Shown here piece after piece: positions 63,801 to 64,000 of a stretch of DNA of 64,000 nucleotides. The notes beneath the pieces were generated by a model. That model was given only the letters and a program-made list of their open reading frames with translations, made no database searches and was not told the DNA's origin. A program made the translations under genes and the position numbers. Source of the stretch: Castellaniella caeni NBRC 101664 (GTDB taxonomy: Bacteria > Pseudomonadota > Gammaproteobacteria > Burkholderiales > Burkholderiaceae_B); NCBI RefSeq assembly GCF_001592225.1, contig NZ_BCWN01000006.1:84119-148118 (forward strand). The letters are read 5' to 3'. Numbering within the stretch: the stretch's first letter is position 1; every line of letters begins with the position of its first letter.

Positions 63801-64000
63801 CCGGCATCCACGGGCGATCACACGCACCCCATCGTCCTGCCGCCGATCGACGAGTCGCTCAAGGCCGCGGGCATGCAGCTGATCGAAACGCACGCCAGCC
63901 CCGCACCGTACGTGGCACCCGCGCCCGTAAAACTGGGCCGCGCCCGCAAGTCGGTGAACAAGCAGGCTGAAGAGCCGCTGCAACAGGTGGAAACGACGCA
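60813..64000 (+). CDS. rne: Ribonuclease E (partial, cut by the window end)
   Basis: Major endoribonuclease for mRNA turnover and rRNA/tRNA maturation; 1062 residues are visible. An S1 RNA-binding domain is at about 35-120 ([20 protein letters not shown]). The catalytic Asp pair is D301 in [10 protein letters not shown] and D344 in [11 protein letters not shown]. The zinc-link CPRCTGTG is at about 402-409. After residue 520 the protein is a long disordered arm, first Arg-rich ([12 protein letters not shown] region), then Ala/Asp/Thr-rich with a second Arg-rich patch ([13 protein letters not shown], about 790). The arm probably organises a degradosome. The ATG at 60813 has a GGAG ribosome site. 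Confidence 0.96.
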   Translation, partial: MKRMLFNATHQEELRVAIVDGQKLIDLDIETAGREQRKGNIYKGVITRIEPGLEACFVSYGEERHGFLPFKEVARTYFKEGVDVRTARIQDALTEGQELIIQVEKEERGNKGAALTTFISLAGRYLVLMPNNPRGGGVSRRVEGEDRQELRETMDQLEIPAGMSMIARTAGIGRSVEELQWDLNYLLQLWTAIDGAARENKAPILIYLESSLVIRAIRDYFSPEIGEILIDTDDIFEQATAFMSVVMPDNVNRVKRYRDDVPLFSRFQIEHQIETAYSRTVTLPSGGAIVIDHTEALVAVDVNSARSTRGADIEETALRTNVEAADEVARQLRLRDLGGLIVIDFIDMEETKNQRAVETRLRDALHFDRARVQMGKISRFGLMELSRQRLRPALNEGSHVTCPRCTGTGVIRDAESSALHVLRLLQEEAMKEGTAALHAQVPVDVATFLLNEKRHDISQIESRLKVNLVLIPNKSLETPHHHIERLRHDDPRLDENKTSFELVQEPEEKLIWQPNKAQEAKSRPEALVKGIQPAQPAPHHVERPAKAAAVSPATAAPAPASTGLFKRILGWFSAPTPAETPAAPTQTPASPARASEDGNRRNGAGRNGRRSDSRGNGRHERGNRTEKAEAGERGPRTERTERAERGERSERGDKPADSRAASRRERPADRATDERNTPTVPEAATDATETGDTRRGRSRRGRGRNRHEEAIEPIDGNVGTDSGADDTAIPAATAVVAGATSAVAASVTTTDQDVDAIVSSQDTDAAEAEVNVAGPAIDHDADTVLEPQDPERKRRRRRGRRGRRSSEAGEATTGNEQQDADSDHDGDLETHETPRFDPDVLQAEAEQPTDADTFDATAAIEAPVAAKATAVAIDHAATNVPEAPTAENVIATTAPDAQVADQPSVTDAAAADAANTAIEATDAVTTDAVTEAIEPTDVEPVAQPVSFVTTASSDRDEAQKASPSPTPAAIADTTAQAAAATTARAAAPAAPTEAAAPASTGDHTHPIVLPPIDESLKAAGMQLIETHASPAPYVAPAPVKLGRARKSVNKQAEEPLQQVETT

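Noticed and set aside
60852..63983. Long open frame on the minus strand across rne
   Set aside because: It is the mirror of the GC-rich RNase E gene, rich in Gly/Arg/Val with no domain, start signal or family match.

Overview
The window is 64 kb of GC-rich chromosome from a betaproteobacterium, most likely Burkholderiales and probably the Alcaligenaceae (Bordetella/Achromobacter side). The evidence is gene order: a minus-strand run yceD-rpmF-plsX-fabH-fabD-fabG-acpP-fabF-rpoE-rseA-rseB-mucD-lepA-lepB-rnc-era-recO; glnS followed by minCDE; divergent lptF and pepA-holC; divergent rluC and rne; and a giant tandem UvrA. The placement to family is inference. It is core genome with a few accessory genes. 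I see no tRNA, rRNA, CRISPR array, prophage or insertion sequence.

Layout. 1-9.2 kb: the 3' end of an unidentified gene, a ClC chloride transporter downstream of a strongly divergent cytochrome bd-like pair (cydA/cydB), divergent glnS and minCDE, then an AEC-family exporter. 9.4-18.6 kb: two overlapping membrane genes related to spermidine synthase, an acyl-CoA dehydrogenase with a perfect palindrome upstream, a glycine-zipper lipoprotein, an isochorismatase-like hydrolase, ettA, an acidic-tailed protein, a family 2 glycosyltransferase and a 42-residue basic protein with its own promoter-like signal and terminator. 18.8-28.3 kb: the tandem UvrA, pabB and pabC with in-frame simple repeats, an NlpC/P60 lipoprotein and a Cys-rich DUF2325 protein behind a Fur-box-like site.

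28.6-42 kb: a complete branched-chain amino-acid (or related) ABC importer operon, a CysB-like regulator, mmsA with a divergent LysR regulator, lptF facing pepA-holC, a Bax-inhibitor-1 membrane protein and an EamA/RarD exporter. 42-57 kb: the long fatty-acid / phospholipid / sigma-E / translation-and-secretion / RNA-processing cluster. Genes for the fatty-acid elongation cycle (fabH, fabD, fabG, acpP, fabF) run with only 12 bases between them and rpoE-rseA-rseB-mucD, so membrane-lipid synthesis and envelope stress control are physically linked, followed by secretion (lepB) and RNA maturation (rnc, era). 57-64 kb: maf, a tetrapyrrole-type methylase, a HAD phosphatase, rluC and, divergent from it behind a leader of about 450 bases, the start of rne, which runs off the end of the window.

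The points most worth following up are the CydA homologue that lacks every classical haem ligand, the 1901-residue tandem UvrA, the hexanucleotide repeats inside pabB, the autonomous 42-residue gene, the split spermidine-synthase-like pair without the catalytic Asp, the Cys-rich DUF2325 gene, and several well-formed operator or RNA structures.
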